Program-made: the position numbers and the translations under genes
Part shown: one piece after another, positions 25,584-37,683 of the stretch
Position numbering within the stretch: the stretch's first letter is position 1
Layout: each line of letters starts with the position of its first letter
NCBI GenBank assembly: GCA_037043235.1
Contig: JAWRVZ010000322.1
Coordinates: forward strand, 62,001 to 126,000
DNA: 64,000 nucleotides
Reading direction: 5' to 3'
From: Rhodeus uyekii
Taxonomy: Eukaryota; Chordata; Actinopteri; Cypriniformes; Acheilognathidae
Notes under the pieces: model-generated
Seen by the model: the letters and a program-made list of their open reading frames with translations, nothing else
Told to the model about the DNA's origin: nothing
The model's database searches: none

Positions 25584-27730
25584 TTATTATTATTATTATT
25601 CTTCTGCCGTAATGCGTCTTGTGCAGACCAAACCGTAAGGTCTAGAGACTTGAAACTTTGTCAGATGGTAGGTCTCAATTTGGGGAGAAAGTATCAAAAT
25701 ATGACGCAAATCGGGCTATAGGTGGCGCTACAGCGACTACAAACGCGTACATGTTCATAACTCGTAAACCGTTTGTCGTACACTCAAGTGTCTTATATCT
25801 CTGGAATCCTTGGCTCAAGACTTAAAAAATGTATATCTCCGATTTCATTTCCGCCTATAAAAATTTTCCGCCATTTTGAATTTTCTGAAAAAAAAAGTTT
25901 TCGAACTCCTCATAGACCGTTTGTCCAAATAACGCGAAACTTCACACATATCATCTAGAGACTCTCATGACCAAAAGTTATTCAAATAATTTTGATCGGT
26001 GATTCACGCTTGCAACGACACGCTAAAACGTTCGCATAAGGCTGAGACACTTTTGCTAAAATCAGAATAGCTCTGGAACGCAAAGAGATAATCTCACCAA
26101 ACTTCACATAGTCATGTATAAGCTCAATTTGTGGTCACACCAAAAAAACTGGGCCAGTTGACCACTTGGTGGCGCTATATTGCGAAAAAAACACTCAATC
26201 ACCTGTACAGGGTCACATTGTAGTCCGATTGACCTGAGACTTGTCATGCACGGTCTTTGTCCAAGGGTCCATGATGGTCTATGAGGACATTGGTGTATCT
26301 CAAAAAACATGACCGTCATCGGCCAATGAACTTTGAGCATCAATTAGACCAGCTTAACGAAGGTCGATCGGAACGAAACTCGATGGGCGTGTTTGACTCA
26401 TGGCCCTAGTGGTCTGTCAGAATTTTGAAGAAAATCGGACACTAGTTGGCGCTAACAAGTTTTTTGCGTCTCTACTCACGTGGTGTTTCACGCATCCACA
26501 AAATATTGACTTCATCTGATAGATCTCCTCATACTGAACAACTTTGCCTCAAGAACCACTGCTGTCAATCAAATTGTTTGCGAAATATTGGAGATTTTTG
26601 AAATTTCAAATTTTTCGAACTCGTCATAGGCCGTCAATCTCACTGTCTTGAAAATTCACATGCATCATCTAGGGACACTCAAGGCAAAAAGTTGTCAAAG
26701 GATTTTCGATTAGTTAAACCGTTCAGCAGATACAATTTTTCATATATTTCTGATTTGGCCTATTGTGATTAAAATGTCTATATATCTTGTCCAAAAACAA
26801 GAAACTTCACAAAACTGTGTAAATGTTAAGAACCAGACATTATGAAGAAACTTGTGAGGTTTCATGTATTTCTGATGCTCGTACGGCTCACAATAAATTA
26901 TAAACCATCTACATTTTAAAATCTTAGAAAAGCTGTAATACTAGTTTTGTCCACAAGAAAAACGTCACAGATCTGTGAACATGTTAAGAACAAGTCATTT
27001 TGAAGAAATGTGTCAGGTCTCATGTATTTCTGATGCTCATAGGGCTCACAATAAATTACAAATGATCTACATTTTAAAATCTTAGAAAAGCTGTAATACT
27101 ACTTTTGTCCACAAGAGGCACCATCAGGCTAGAAAATCTTTTTATTTGGAGAACAAGTCAGATTGACATAGACTGACATAAACCGACAGAACAGTTCAGA
27201 TGTTCAGTTCACAATATTAATATCATTTAATCTTCTCAGTCTGAACATCTTTGAAAGATGACTATTCATTGTTTGCACAGAGTAGAAACTTCACAGAACT
27301 GTGCTCATTAGGAAAACTAGTCAGATTGACAAAAAAAGGTCATAACAGTTCAAATGATATGACGTGTAGTGTTAAACATATCCACATTGTTATCATTTGA
27401 TAGATCTTCCCATACTGAAATTTTTTTGTAACGTCTATATATCATTTACACAAACTAGAAACTTCATAAAGCTCTGTTTATGTGGAGAACAAGTCAGATT
27501 GACATAGACCGACATAACAGTTCATATGTTCAGTTCACAATGTCAATATCATTTGATCTTCTCATTCTGAACATCTTTAAAAGATGTCTATACATAGTTT
27601 ACACAAAGTAGAAACTTCACAGAACTGTGCACATTAGGAGAACTAGTCAGATTGACCACAAACCGTCATGACAGCTCAGATGGTCCTGCTACGTTTGAAC
27701 CCCGGTCATTGCTGCTTGCAGCTATATTTA
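25584..27730 (+). mobile_element. Family B body and tail, head missing
   Basis: This is the one B unit whose head the nesting model cannot place. It is nearly identical over most of its length to the element at 42874-45091 (shared oddities: GGCCAGTTGACC, ATATTGACTTCATC, AACCAGACATTATG). That sister copy has a head between the preceding tail and the TTA tract, whereas here TATATTTA runs straight into TTATTATT. A head deletion between T/A repeats is the simplest reading. Confidence 0.8.
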
Positions 27731-28832
27731 TTATTATTATTCTTTTTCTTCTGCCATTGAAGTCTATGACAGCCCATAGAACCGTAAGCGGGAAAATGAA
27801 AAAAAGTTGGCACACTCATAAAGGACAGTCCAATCTTTGACCATAGCAAAATTGAAGTCTCTAACTCAATCTCTATAGCGCCACCAACTGTCCAAAGTTG
27901 CACTCACGTTTACGTAAATAACTTTTGAACCGTATGTCCTAGAAACAAAATTCTTTCGTCCACTGATTCCTTGGCTCAAGACGATTCGATTGCACCATAT
28001 GACGTCATTTTCCGTCATGAAAATTTTCCCGCCATTTTGAATTTTATGAAAAACCTACTTTTTCGAACTCCTCCTAGGCCGTTCGTCCGATGTTCATGAA
28101 AATTGAACCACATCATCTCCAGACAATGTGGACAAAACGATATATAAAGAAAGTTGATGCGCCAAACCGTTTACGAATAACTCGCGAAAGAATCCGAGGT
28201 AAAAGTCGCCAAAATGAAATTGTGGCTTTATCTCCGCAATGCATTAGCCTTTTCTGACCAAACTAGGTGTGTGTTATGTCAATCATGGTCTGAGGCTACC
28301 TGCAGAGTTTTGGCGCTCTGCCATCTAGTGTTCAGGAGATATTAAAAAACTGACATTTTTGATTAAAACTCCTGAACGCTTTGTCTAAAAATCATGAAAC
28401 TGGTCTCTTTAGATCCAGTGGGTCATGCCGAGTCCTGTGATACCAAATTTTCCCGTATCGGCCATTTTGAGCGTCTGCCATTTCGATTTTTCTTATAAGA
28501 TGCTATGTTTAACAAACACATGACTTTAGTGCTCTGTCAGCAATGGTTTACCAATTGAAAGCAAACTTTGCATGTGTCACCACACTCTCAATGTACCACA
28601 TGAATTGACACTACACTTTGGTTACAGCGCTGCCTGTTGGTTGAATGTGATAAACCATTAAATCGAATTACTAAAGACCGTATTGTTGATTTTTCAGCCA
28701 TTTAGACTTAAGTCATATTGAAATGTCTTTAGATTCTTACTGCCGTTGGTCTGATGATGCCAGCCATGTCGGCATGACATTTAATGCCCTCCTTGCGCTT
28801 GGCCCCGTGATGGCTGCTAGCAGCTATATTTA
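27731..28832 (+). mobile_element. Family A short body and tail that resumes after the B pile
   Basis: A family A body directly follows a family B tail, as expected for the interrupted A element whose head is at 6119. It is almost identical to 5014-6115. It ends with the palindrome GCTGCTAGCAGC and TATATTTA. Confidence 0.85.
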
Positions 28833-29929
28833 TTATTCTTCTTCTGCCATTGAAGTCTATGACAGCCCATAGAACCGTAAGAAGGAAATAGAAAAAAAGT
28901 TGGCACACTCATAAAGGAGAGTCCAATCATTGACCATAGCAAAATTGAAGTCTCTAACTCAATCTCTCTAGCGCCACCAACTGTCCAAAGTTGCACTCAC
29001 GTTTACGTAAATAACTTTTGAACCGTATGTCCTAGAAACAAAATTCTTTTGTCCACTGATTCCTTGGCTCAAGACGATTCGATTGCACCCTATGACGTCA
29101 TTTTCCGTCATGAAAATTTTCCCGCCATTTTGAATTTTATGAAAAACCTACTTTGTCGAACTCCTCCTAGGCCGTTTGTCCGATTTTCACGAAAATTGAA
29201 CCACATCATCTCCAGACAATGTGGACAAAACGATATATAAAGAAAGTTGATTCGTCAAACCATTTACGAATAACTCACAAAAGAATCTGAGGTAATAGTC
29301 GCTAAAATGAAATTGAGGCTTTATCTCTGTAATGCATTTGCCTTTTCTGACCAAACTAGGTGTGTGTTATGTCAATTATGTTCTGAGGCTACCTGCAGAG
29401 TTTTGGCGCTGTGCCCCCTAGTGGTCAGGAGATATGAAAAACTGTCATTTTTGATTATAACTCCTGAACCCTTTGGCCAAAAATCATGAAACTGGTCTCT
29501 TTAGATCCAGTGGGTCATGCCGAGTCCTGTGATACCAAATATTCCCATATCGGCCATTTTGAGCGTCTGCCATTTCGATTTTTCTTACAAGATGCTATGT
29601 TTAACAAACACATGACTTTAGTGCTCTTTCAGCAATGGTTTACCCAATTGAAAGCAAACTTTGCATGTGTCAATGTCACCACACTCTGGATATACCACAT
29701 GATTTGACATATCAATTTGGTTAGAGCGCTGCCTGTTGGTTGAATGTGATAAACCATTAAATCGAATTACTAAAGACCGTATTGTTGATTTTTCAGCCAT
29801 TTAGACAAGTCATATTGAAATGTCTTTAGATTCTTACTGCCGTTGGTCTGATGATGCCAGCCATGTCGGCATGACATTTAATGCCCTCCTTGCGCTTGGC
29901 CCCGTGATGGCTGCTAGCAGCTATATTTA
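28833..29929 (+). mobile_element. Family A short body and tail without adjacent head
   Basis: One-module body of 1097 bp with the AAGGAGAGTCC variant shared with 83 and 34683. Its CTCF-like site is near 29415. No head in the window can pair with it, so its head should lie left of position 1. Confidence 0.8.
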
Positions 29930-29994
29930 GGGGCCAAGCACCGAAGGTGCGGAGGCACCTATTGTTTTTGTTCCGGTTCTTATTATTATTATTA
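29930..29994 (+). mobile_element. Isolated family A head
   Basis: Head hairpin GCACC-GAA-GGTGC followed by a longer TTA tract and then another A head. Bracket order assigns it the body at 39509-40611. Confidence 0.8.
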
Positions 29995-31879
29995 GGGGCC
30001 AAGCACCGAAGGTGCGGAGGCACCTATTGTTTTTGTTCCGGTTCTTATTATTATTCTTCCGCTTCCGCTTCCGCCATTGGAGTCTATGGCAGGCCATAGA
30101 ACCGTTTGCGGGAAAATGATGAAATTTGGCACACTGATAGAGGACAAGCCAATCATTGACCATAGCAAATTTGAAGTCTCTAACTCAATGTCTCTAGCGC
30201 CACCAACTGTCCAAAGTTGCACTCACGTTTACGTAAATAACTCTTGAACCGTATGTCCTAGAAACAAAATTCTTTCGTCCTCTAATTCCTTGGCTCAAGA
30301 CGATTCGATTGCACCCCATGACGTCATTTTCCGTCATAAAAATTTTCCCGCCATTTTGAATTTTATGAAAAACCTACTTTTTCGAACTCCTTCTAGGCCG
30401 TTTGTCCGATTTTCACGAAAATTGAACCACATCATCTCCAGACCATGCTGACAAAAAGTTATTAAAAGAAAGTTGATACGTCAAACTGTTTACGAATAAC
30501 TTGCGAAAGAAATCGACAAAATGGCAGCATAAATGAAAGCGAGTCTATATCTCCGCAACGCATTAGCGTATTCTGACCAAACTTGGTGTGTGTTATGGCA
30601 ATGATGGTCTGAGGCTACCTGCGGAGATTTGGCGCTCTGCCCCCTAGTGGTCTGGAGATATGAAAAAGTGAAATATTTGCTTATAACTTCTGAACGCTTC
30701 GACCAAAAATCATAAAACTGGTCTCGTTAGATTCAGGGCATCATGCCGAGTCGTGCGATACTAAATTTTCCCATATCGGCCATTTTGAGGGTCGGCCATT
30801 TTGAATTTTGTCAGAAATTGCTATATTTAACAAACACATTGGCGTATCGTTACGAAACTCGATATGTGTCTTCGGCATCTGGGCCTGATACAACACAAAA
30901 AGTTTCGAGGCAGCGCCACCTTGTGGTCAAAAGTTATAAACAAATTTGCAAAAATGCTAATAACTTTTGAACACGTTAACCTATGGTAAAATAAGTTGTC
31001 TTTATACGTTCCTTGGGTCAAACCGAGAACACAGATACCAAATTTGTCATAGTCGGCCAAACTTCCTGTCCGCCAAGTTGTTTTTCTTTAAAAACCTACT
31101 TTTTTTAACTCCTCCCACACCGTTTGTCCAATTTTCACCAAAATTGAATCATAACATCTTCAGACCATGCTGACAAAAAGTTATTAAAATAAAGTTGATT
31201 CGTCAAACAGGTTTCGATAAAATTGCGAACAAATTTGACCAAATGGCCACCAAATAAAGCGAGGCTATATCTCCGCAACGCATTAGCATATTCTGACCAA
31301 ACTTTCTGTGTGTCATGTCAATCATGATCTGAGGCTACCTGCAGAGTTTTGGCGCTCTGCCCCCTAGTGGTCAGGAGATATGAAAAACTGACATTTTTGA
31401 TTATAACTCCTGAACGCTTTGTCCAAAAATCATGAAACTGCTGTCTTTAGATTCAGTGCATCATGCCGAGTCCTGCGATACCAAATTTTCCCATATCGGC
31501 CTTTTTCAGCATCGGCTATTTAGAATTTTGTCATGAAATGCTATGCTTAACAAACACATGACTTTAAAGCTGGATGTCAGCAATGCTTTACCCTATTGAC
31601 ACCAAACTTTGCATGTGTCATTGTCACCTCAATCTGGATATGCCACATGATTTGACACATCAATTTGGTTACAGCGCTGCCTGTAGGTCGAACATGATAA
31701 ACCGTTAAATCGAATTACTAATGACCGTATTGATGATTTTTCAGCCATCTAGACTGAAGTCATATTGAAATGTCTTTAGATGCTTTCTGCCATTGGTCTG
31801 ATGCTGCCAGCCATGTCGGCATGACATTTAATGCCTTCTTTGTGCTTGGCCCCGTAATGGCTGCTTGCAGCTATATTTA
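29995..31879 (+). mobile_element. Family A element, complete long form, diverged
   Basis: Two-module element of 1885 bp. It is the most diverged A copy by eye (for example CTTCCGCTTCCGCTTCCGCC at the body start and GGCCTGATACAAC near 30880), so probably an older subfamily. Tail arm GTGCTTGGCCCC pairs with its head; the hairpin is GCTGCTTGCAGC. Confidence 0.85.
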
Positions 31880-31882
31880 TTA

Positions 31883-31941
31883 GGGGCCAAGCACCGAAGG
31901 TGCGGAGGCACCTATTGTTTTTGTTCCGGTTCTTATTATTA
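31883..31941 (+). mobile_element. Isolated family A head
   Basis: Complete A head and TTATTA tract followed by another A head. Assigned by bracket order to the body at 37684-39508. Confidence 0.8.
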
Positions 31942-31997
31942 GGGGCCAAGCACCGAAGGTGCGGAGGCACCTATTGTTTTTGTTCCGGTTCTTATTA
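31942..31997 (+). mobile_element. Isolated family A head interrupted by element C
   Basis: A head ending CTTATTA, then element C begins. The A body resumes right after the C tail at 34683, so this pairing is unusually clear. Confidence 0.85.
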
Positions 31998-32256
31998 AGT
32001 TGGCTTGAGAAAGCCAACTTAGTGATATTGTATCTAAACTTATTATTATTATTATTCTTCTTACCTAAAATTCTCAATGCATCTCCTCCTAGAGCTTTAA
32101 AGCTACAACCACTAAACTCTGCTCAGACTTCAGACCTGTTCTGACTTGAGTTGCTATCCCTTTTCAGACTGATCAGACTTATGATTTTTGATAAAACTGA
32201 AGATTAAAGTCATAAAATCTCCATAGACTTTCACTAATGAAGTGAAAACTGAATTT

Positions 32257-32460
32257 TAGATAGAGCGTCCACTCCATCTGTTGGTAACATCACAACATTA
32301 CACCTGATATATAATACATTTCAATACAGTATGTGTGAACATGTCCATTCCAATGGGCATGCATTTTATTTTTTTAAATCCTGAAAAAAAACTTGCAGGT
32401 CTACAATCGATTTTTTACTTTAATTAGTAAGTTAAATCTCTCTATTTTACATTCATAATA
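32257..32460 (+). repeat. Segment of element C related to the TTAA element
   Basis: GCATGCATTTT, TTGCAGGTCT and AATCGATTTTTTACTTT follow each other here as they do near 24538-24600. GTCCACTCCATCTG and TCACAACATTACACC match the region near 24047-24090. The two blocks are about 450 bases apart there and adjacent here, so they are rearranged or shortened. Confidence 0.7.
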
Positions 32461-33128
32461 TCACAAAATTACACCCCTGTCAGTGAGAGCACTGAAGTTT
32501 GAACGAATCAGAGCGCTGCAATTCAAAGCCTCAAAGCTTTTCAAAGACGCCATTACTGCTGGAGAGAGAGATCATAATCTCCTAAAATAGATTTATGTGA
32601 GAGAGTTTATGATCAAACGGAAATTGTTTCCGATTATCAAGTAACCGCTGCAGCGTGTTTCCTTGAAGATTTATGCACTTATATGGCCAAATTCTGACTC
32701 TCATTCGTCTTTACTCGGCAACGGAGTACATTACTATGGGGAAGGTAAGTGAAGTTTAAACGCGCGTCCTCCTGGACTCGCGCCAAAGCATAACCGTCTA
32801 AGCACCTACGTTTATTTATAGCGCTCATTTATGTACTTTATTGCCGAATTCTGACTCTCGCTCGTGAGTCAATATACATTGGAAAAGGCTTCCCTGAGCA
32901 GCGCGCGCGCTGACTCTCTTCAAATGCAGCGTCTAACAGTCAAAGTTATTTATAACTAATTCTTGAGTATATAGTTACATTGTGTTAATTCTTTTATCTG
33001 CTTTTAACTAAAGTCTGACTCCTGTTCTCGAGTTCAAACGCGCTTCCTGAGCAGATTCGCTGATAGATCGATGTTTTGTGAACACTTAAACAGTAAATGA
33101 AATAAGATTTTTAAAGGATGCAAAAAAC

Positions 33129-33455
33129 ATGGCAGATCGATTCAAACTGTAAACTGCTTGAGATTAAAAAAACTGCATTACTCTGCTGCATTACATGAGC
33201 AGGAATTATTTAAAAAATACTAATATTTAAGTTATTTTGTTTCCCATGGAGGAAGGCTTTATACAAATATTACATTGCGTTGATTCCTTTATCCGCTATA
33301 ATTGCCGTGTTGAACTGAAGTCTGACATGGCAGATCGAGTCAATCTGAAAACTGCTTGAGATTAGAAAAAACTGCATTACTCTCCTCATTGTACTTTAGC
33401 AGGAATTATTTTAAAAATACTAATATTTAAGTTTGTTTCCCATGAAGGAAGGATT
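33129..33455 (+). repeat. Duplicated ~200-bp segment inside element C
   Basis: ATGGCAGATCGA, AACTGCTTGAGATTA and AGCAGGAATTATT appear in the same order near 33129-33240 and 33328-33420. A further pair of segments (GCGCGTCCTCC followed by CCTACGTTTATTTATAGCGC) lies near 32762 and 33498. Confidence 0.8.
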
Positions 33456-33599
33456 TACATATACATCTAAAAAGTATGTATTAGAGGCTCCATATACGCG
33501 CGTCCTCCCGCATTCGCGCGTCCACGCCTAAGCGCCTACGTTTATTTATAGCGCCTAAATCTATTCACACACATACATGCATATCTATCTACATTTATA

Positions 33600-33739
33600 T
33601 TGTAAATATAAAGGGCTCCATATACATTCAGTGTAACTGCTGTCTGTTTTGAAAGTGGTAAGACTACATAAATAATGCTTAATTACATCTTTAAAATAGA
33701 AATAAAACAAAGTATTATTCACAGTATCACAGTACCATT

Positions 33740-33773
<34 letters not shown>

Positions 33774-33913
33774 TCTATTTCGTATATATAAAAGGCTACA
33801 TATAGTGTAACTGTGGTGTAACTGCAGTCTCTTTTGAAAGTGATTAGCCTATAGTAATAATGCTTAATTACAGCTTTAAAATAGAAATAAAACAAAGTAT
33901 TATTCACAGTATC

Positions 33914-33967
<54 letters not shown>

Positions 33968-33975
33968 CTCTATAC

Positions 33976-34013
<38 letters not shown>

Positions 34014-34158
34014 CACATCTATTTAGTATATATAAAAGGCTACATATACATGCAGTGTAACTGCAGTCTCTTTTGAAAGTGATTAGCCTATACTAATAAT
34101 GCTTAATTACAGCTTTAAAATAGAAATTAAACAAAGTATTTTTTGCAGTAGTGAAAAC
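33600..34158 (+). repeat. Three tandem diverged copies separated by TA/CA microsatellites
   Basis: Copies start near 33605, 33787 and 34029 and share CAGTGTAACTG or GGTGTAACTG, TTTTGAAAGTG, AATGCTTAATTACA and TTTAAAATAGAAAT. Between them lie (TA)n with (CA)n at about 33738-33772, 33914-33967 and 33979-34015. ORFs through the TA/CA tracts have no coding meaning. Confidence 0.85.
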
Positions 34159-34682
34159 TGACCGTTAAAAGCCAAGGATGTAATTAAACCGTAAACATTT
34201 TTATAAACTAATTACAATTTTCCAACACTTTGAGGATCAAAAAGCATAATTATAACTTATTTTTAAGTTTAAACTCTCAAAACTTTTCAAGCTAATTAAC
34301 GATAAATCTTGCTAACAATATGCTAATTCAGCAAATTCTTGCCAGCAACATGCTTATTTATGTTAAATGTTGCTAATGACTTCGGAATTCATACTAAATC
34401 TTGCTAGCAACAAGATAATTAACATTAAATCTTGCTAACAAAATTGATCATCAATTGATTAAAGATTAAATTATGATCAAAGAACATAACGACACCTTAG
34501 TAACTGCCTAGAAACAACGCAAGGCAATAACTAACAAGAGTATATATGCTCAAGATCTAATTCTTTCCATCTATCCATCTGTAAACTTTCAAAACTTTTT
34601 AAGCTTTTACAAATAAATTTAACTTTCAGGCTAGGCTTTCTCAAGCCAACTGAAGTTTATATCATAAACTTCCTCTATCTAG

Positions 34683-36516
34683 TTATTATTATTATTATTC
34701 TTTTTCTTCTGCCATTGAAGTCTATGACAGCCCATAGAACCGTAAGCGGGAAAATGAAAAAAAGTTGGCACACTCATAAAGGAGAGTCCAATCATTGACC
34801 ATAGCAAAATTGAAGTCTCTAACTCAATCTCTCTAGCGCCACCAACTGTCCAAAGTTGCACTCACGTTTACGTAAATAACTTTTGAACCGTATGTCCTAG
34901 AAACAAAATTCTTTTGTCCACTGATTCCTTGGCTCAAGACGATTCGATTGCACCCTATGACGTCATTTTCCGTCATGAAAATTTTCCCGCCATTTTGAAT
35001 TTTATGAAAAACCTACTTTGTCGAACTCCTCCTAGGCCGTTCGTCCGATGTTCACGAAAATTGAACCACATCATCTCCCGACAATGTGGACAAAACGATA
35101 TATAAAGAAAGTTGATTCGTCAAACCGTTTACGAATAACTCGCGAAAGAATCTGAGGTAAAAGTCGCCAAAATGAAATTGAGGCTTTATCTCCCCAATGC
35201 ATTAGCCTTTTCTGACCAAACTAGGTGTGTGTTATGTCAATCATGGTTTGAGGCTACCTGCAGAGTTTTGGCGCTGTGCCCCCTAGTGGTCAGGAGATAT
35301 GAAAAAGTGAAATATTTGCTTATAACTTCTGAATGCTTTGGCCAAAAATCATAAAACTGGTCTCTTTAGATTCAGTGCATCATGCCGAGTCGTGCGATAC
35401 CAAATTTTCCCATATCGGCCATTTTGAGCGTCGGCCATTTTGAATATTGTCATAAATTGCTATATTTAACAAAGATATTGGCGTATCGTTACGAAACTCA
35501 ATATGTGTCTTCGGCACCTAATCTTTATACGACTCAAGAAGTTTCGAGGCAGCACCACCTTGTGGTCAAAAGTTATAACCAAATTTACAAATATGCTAAT
35601 AACTTTTGAGTGCGTTAACCTATGGTAAAAGAAATTATCTTTATACGTTCCTTGGGTCAAACCAAGAACACAGATACCAAATTTGTCATAGTCGGCCAAA
35701 CTTCTTGTCCACCATGTTTTTCTTTAAAAACCTACTTTTTCGAACTCCTCCCAGACCGTTTGTCCAATTTTCACCAAAATTAAACCACATCATCTCCAGA
35801 TGATCATGACAAAAAGTTATCCAAAGAAAGTTGATATGTCAAACCGTTTACGAATAACTCGCGAAAGAATCCGACGTAATGGTCGCAAAAATGAAACTGA
35901 GGCTTTCTCTCCGCAACGCATTAGCGTTTTCTGACCAAACTAGGTGTGTGTTATGTCAACCATGGTCTGAGGCTACCTGCAGAGTTTTGGCGCTCTGCCC
36001 CCTAGTGGTCAGGAGATATTAAAAAACTGACATTTTTGATTATAACTCCTGAACGCATTGTCTAAAAATCATGAAACTGCTGTCTTTAGATCCAGTGGCT
36101 CATGTCGAGTCCTGTGATACCAAATTTTCCCATATCGGCCATTTTGAGCGTCTGCCATTTCGATTTTTCTTATAAGATGCTATGTTTAACAAACACATGA
36201 CTTTAGTGCTCTGTCAGCAATGGTTTACCCAATTGAAAGCAAACTTTGCATGTGTCAATGTCACAACACTCTCAATGTACCACATGAATTGACACTACAA
36301 TTTGGTTACAGCGCTGCCTGTTGGTTGAATGTGATAAACCATTAAATCGAAATACTAAAGACCGTATTGTTGATTTTTCAGCCATTTAGACTTAAGTCAT
36401 ATTGAAATGTCTTTAGATTCTTACTGCCGTTGGTCTGATGATGCCAGCCATGTCGGCATGACATTTAATGCCCTCCTTGCGCTTGGCCCCGTGATGGCTG
36501 CTAGCAGCTATATTTA
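34683..36516 (+). mobile_element. Family A long body and tail resuming after element C
   Basis: Two-module body of 1834 bp. The first ~620 bp closely match 83-700 (including CTCCCGACAATG and CTCCCCAATGC), then near 35298 it switches to the long-form sequence AAAAAGTGAAATATTTGC. That makes it a mosaic of A subfamilies. Paired with the head at 31942. Confidence 0.85.
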
Positions 36517-37683
36517 GGGGCCAAGCACCGAAGGTGCGGAGGCACCTATTGTTTTTGTTCCGGTTCTTATTATTATTATTATTATTATTCTTCTTCTGCC
36601 ATTGAAGTCTATGACAGCCCATAGAACCGTAAGCGGGAAAATGAAAAAAAGTTGGCACACTCATAAAGGACAGTCCAATCATTGACCATAGCAAAATTGA
36701 AGTCTCTAACTCAATCTCTATAGCGCCACCAACGGTCCAAAGTTGCACTCACGTTTACGTAAATAACTTTTGAACCGTATGTCCTAGAAACAAAATTCTT
36801 TTGTCCACTGATTCCTTGGCTCAAGACGATTCGATTGCACCCTATGACGTCATTTTCCGTCATGAAAATTTTCCCGCCATTTTGAATTTTCTGAAAAACC
36901 TACTTTTTCGAACTCCTCCTAGGCCGTTTGTCCGATTTTCACGAAAATTGAACCACATCATCTCCAGACAATGTGGACAAAACGATATCCAAAGAAAGTT
37001 GATATGTCAAACCGTTTACGAATAACTCGCGAAAGAATCCGAGGTAAAAGTCGCCAAAATGAAATTGAGGCTTTATCTCCGCAATGCATTAGCCTTTTCT
37101 GACCAAACTAGGTGTGTATTATGTCAATCATTGTCTGAGGCTACCTGCAGAGTTTTGGCGCTGTGCCCCCTAGTGGTCAGGAGTTATGAAAAACTGACTT
37201 TTTTGCTTATAACTTCTGAACCCTTTGGCCAAAAATCATGAAACTGGTCTCTTTAGATCCAGTGGGTCATGCCGAGTCCTGTGATACCAAATATTCCCAT
37301 ATCGGCCATTTTGAGCATCTGCTATTTCGATTTTTCTTATAAGATGCTATGTTTAACAAACACATGACTTTAGTGCTCTCTCAGCAATGGTTTACCCAAT
37401 TGAAAGCAAACTTTGTATGTGTCAATGTCACCACACTCTCAATATACCACATGAATTGACACTACAATTTGGTTACAGCGCTGCCTGTTGGTTGAATGTG
37501 ATAAGCCATTAAATCGAAATACTAAAGACCGTATTGTTGATTTTTCAGCCATTTAGACTTAAGTCATATTGAAATGTCTTTAGATTCTTACTGCCGTTGG
37601 TCTGATGATGCCAGCCATGTCGGCATGACATTTAATGCCCTCCTTGTGCTTGGCCCCGTGATGGCTGCTAGCAGCTATATTTA
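36517..37683 (+). mobile_element. Family A element, complete short form
   Basis: The only complete short A element in the window: head, TTA tract, one-module body, arm GTGCTTGGCCCC, palindrome and TATATTTA in 1167 bp. The 5' and 3' 12-base arms are exact complements. Confidence 0.87.

Larger units (their letters stand above)
31998..34682 (+). mobile_element. Family C element, complete, same architecture with unrelated sequence
   Basis: The head is a hairpin with stem AGTTGGCTT/AAGCCAACT and a 4-base loop, then GATATTGTATC and a TTA tract. At the 3' end the exact 18-base complement of the head starts at 34634, followed by hairpin GAAGTTTAT-ATC-ATAAACTTC at 34652-34672 and CTCTATCTA. It sits in the TTA tract of the A element headed at 31942. 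The body differs from A and B; it contains pieces related to the TTAA element (about 32257-32460), duplicated segments and microsatellites. No coding region. Confidence 0.8.

Noticed and set aside
33585..34060. Open frames of up to 99 codons rich in Tyr, Ile, Cys and Val
   Set aside because: They are translations of TA and CA microsatellites.
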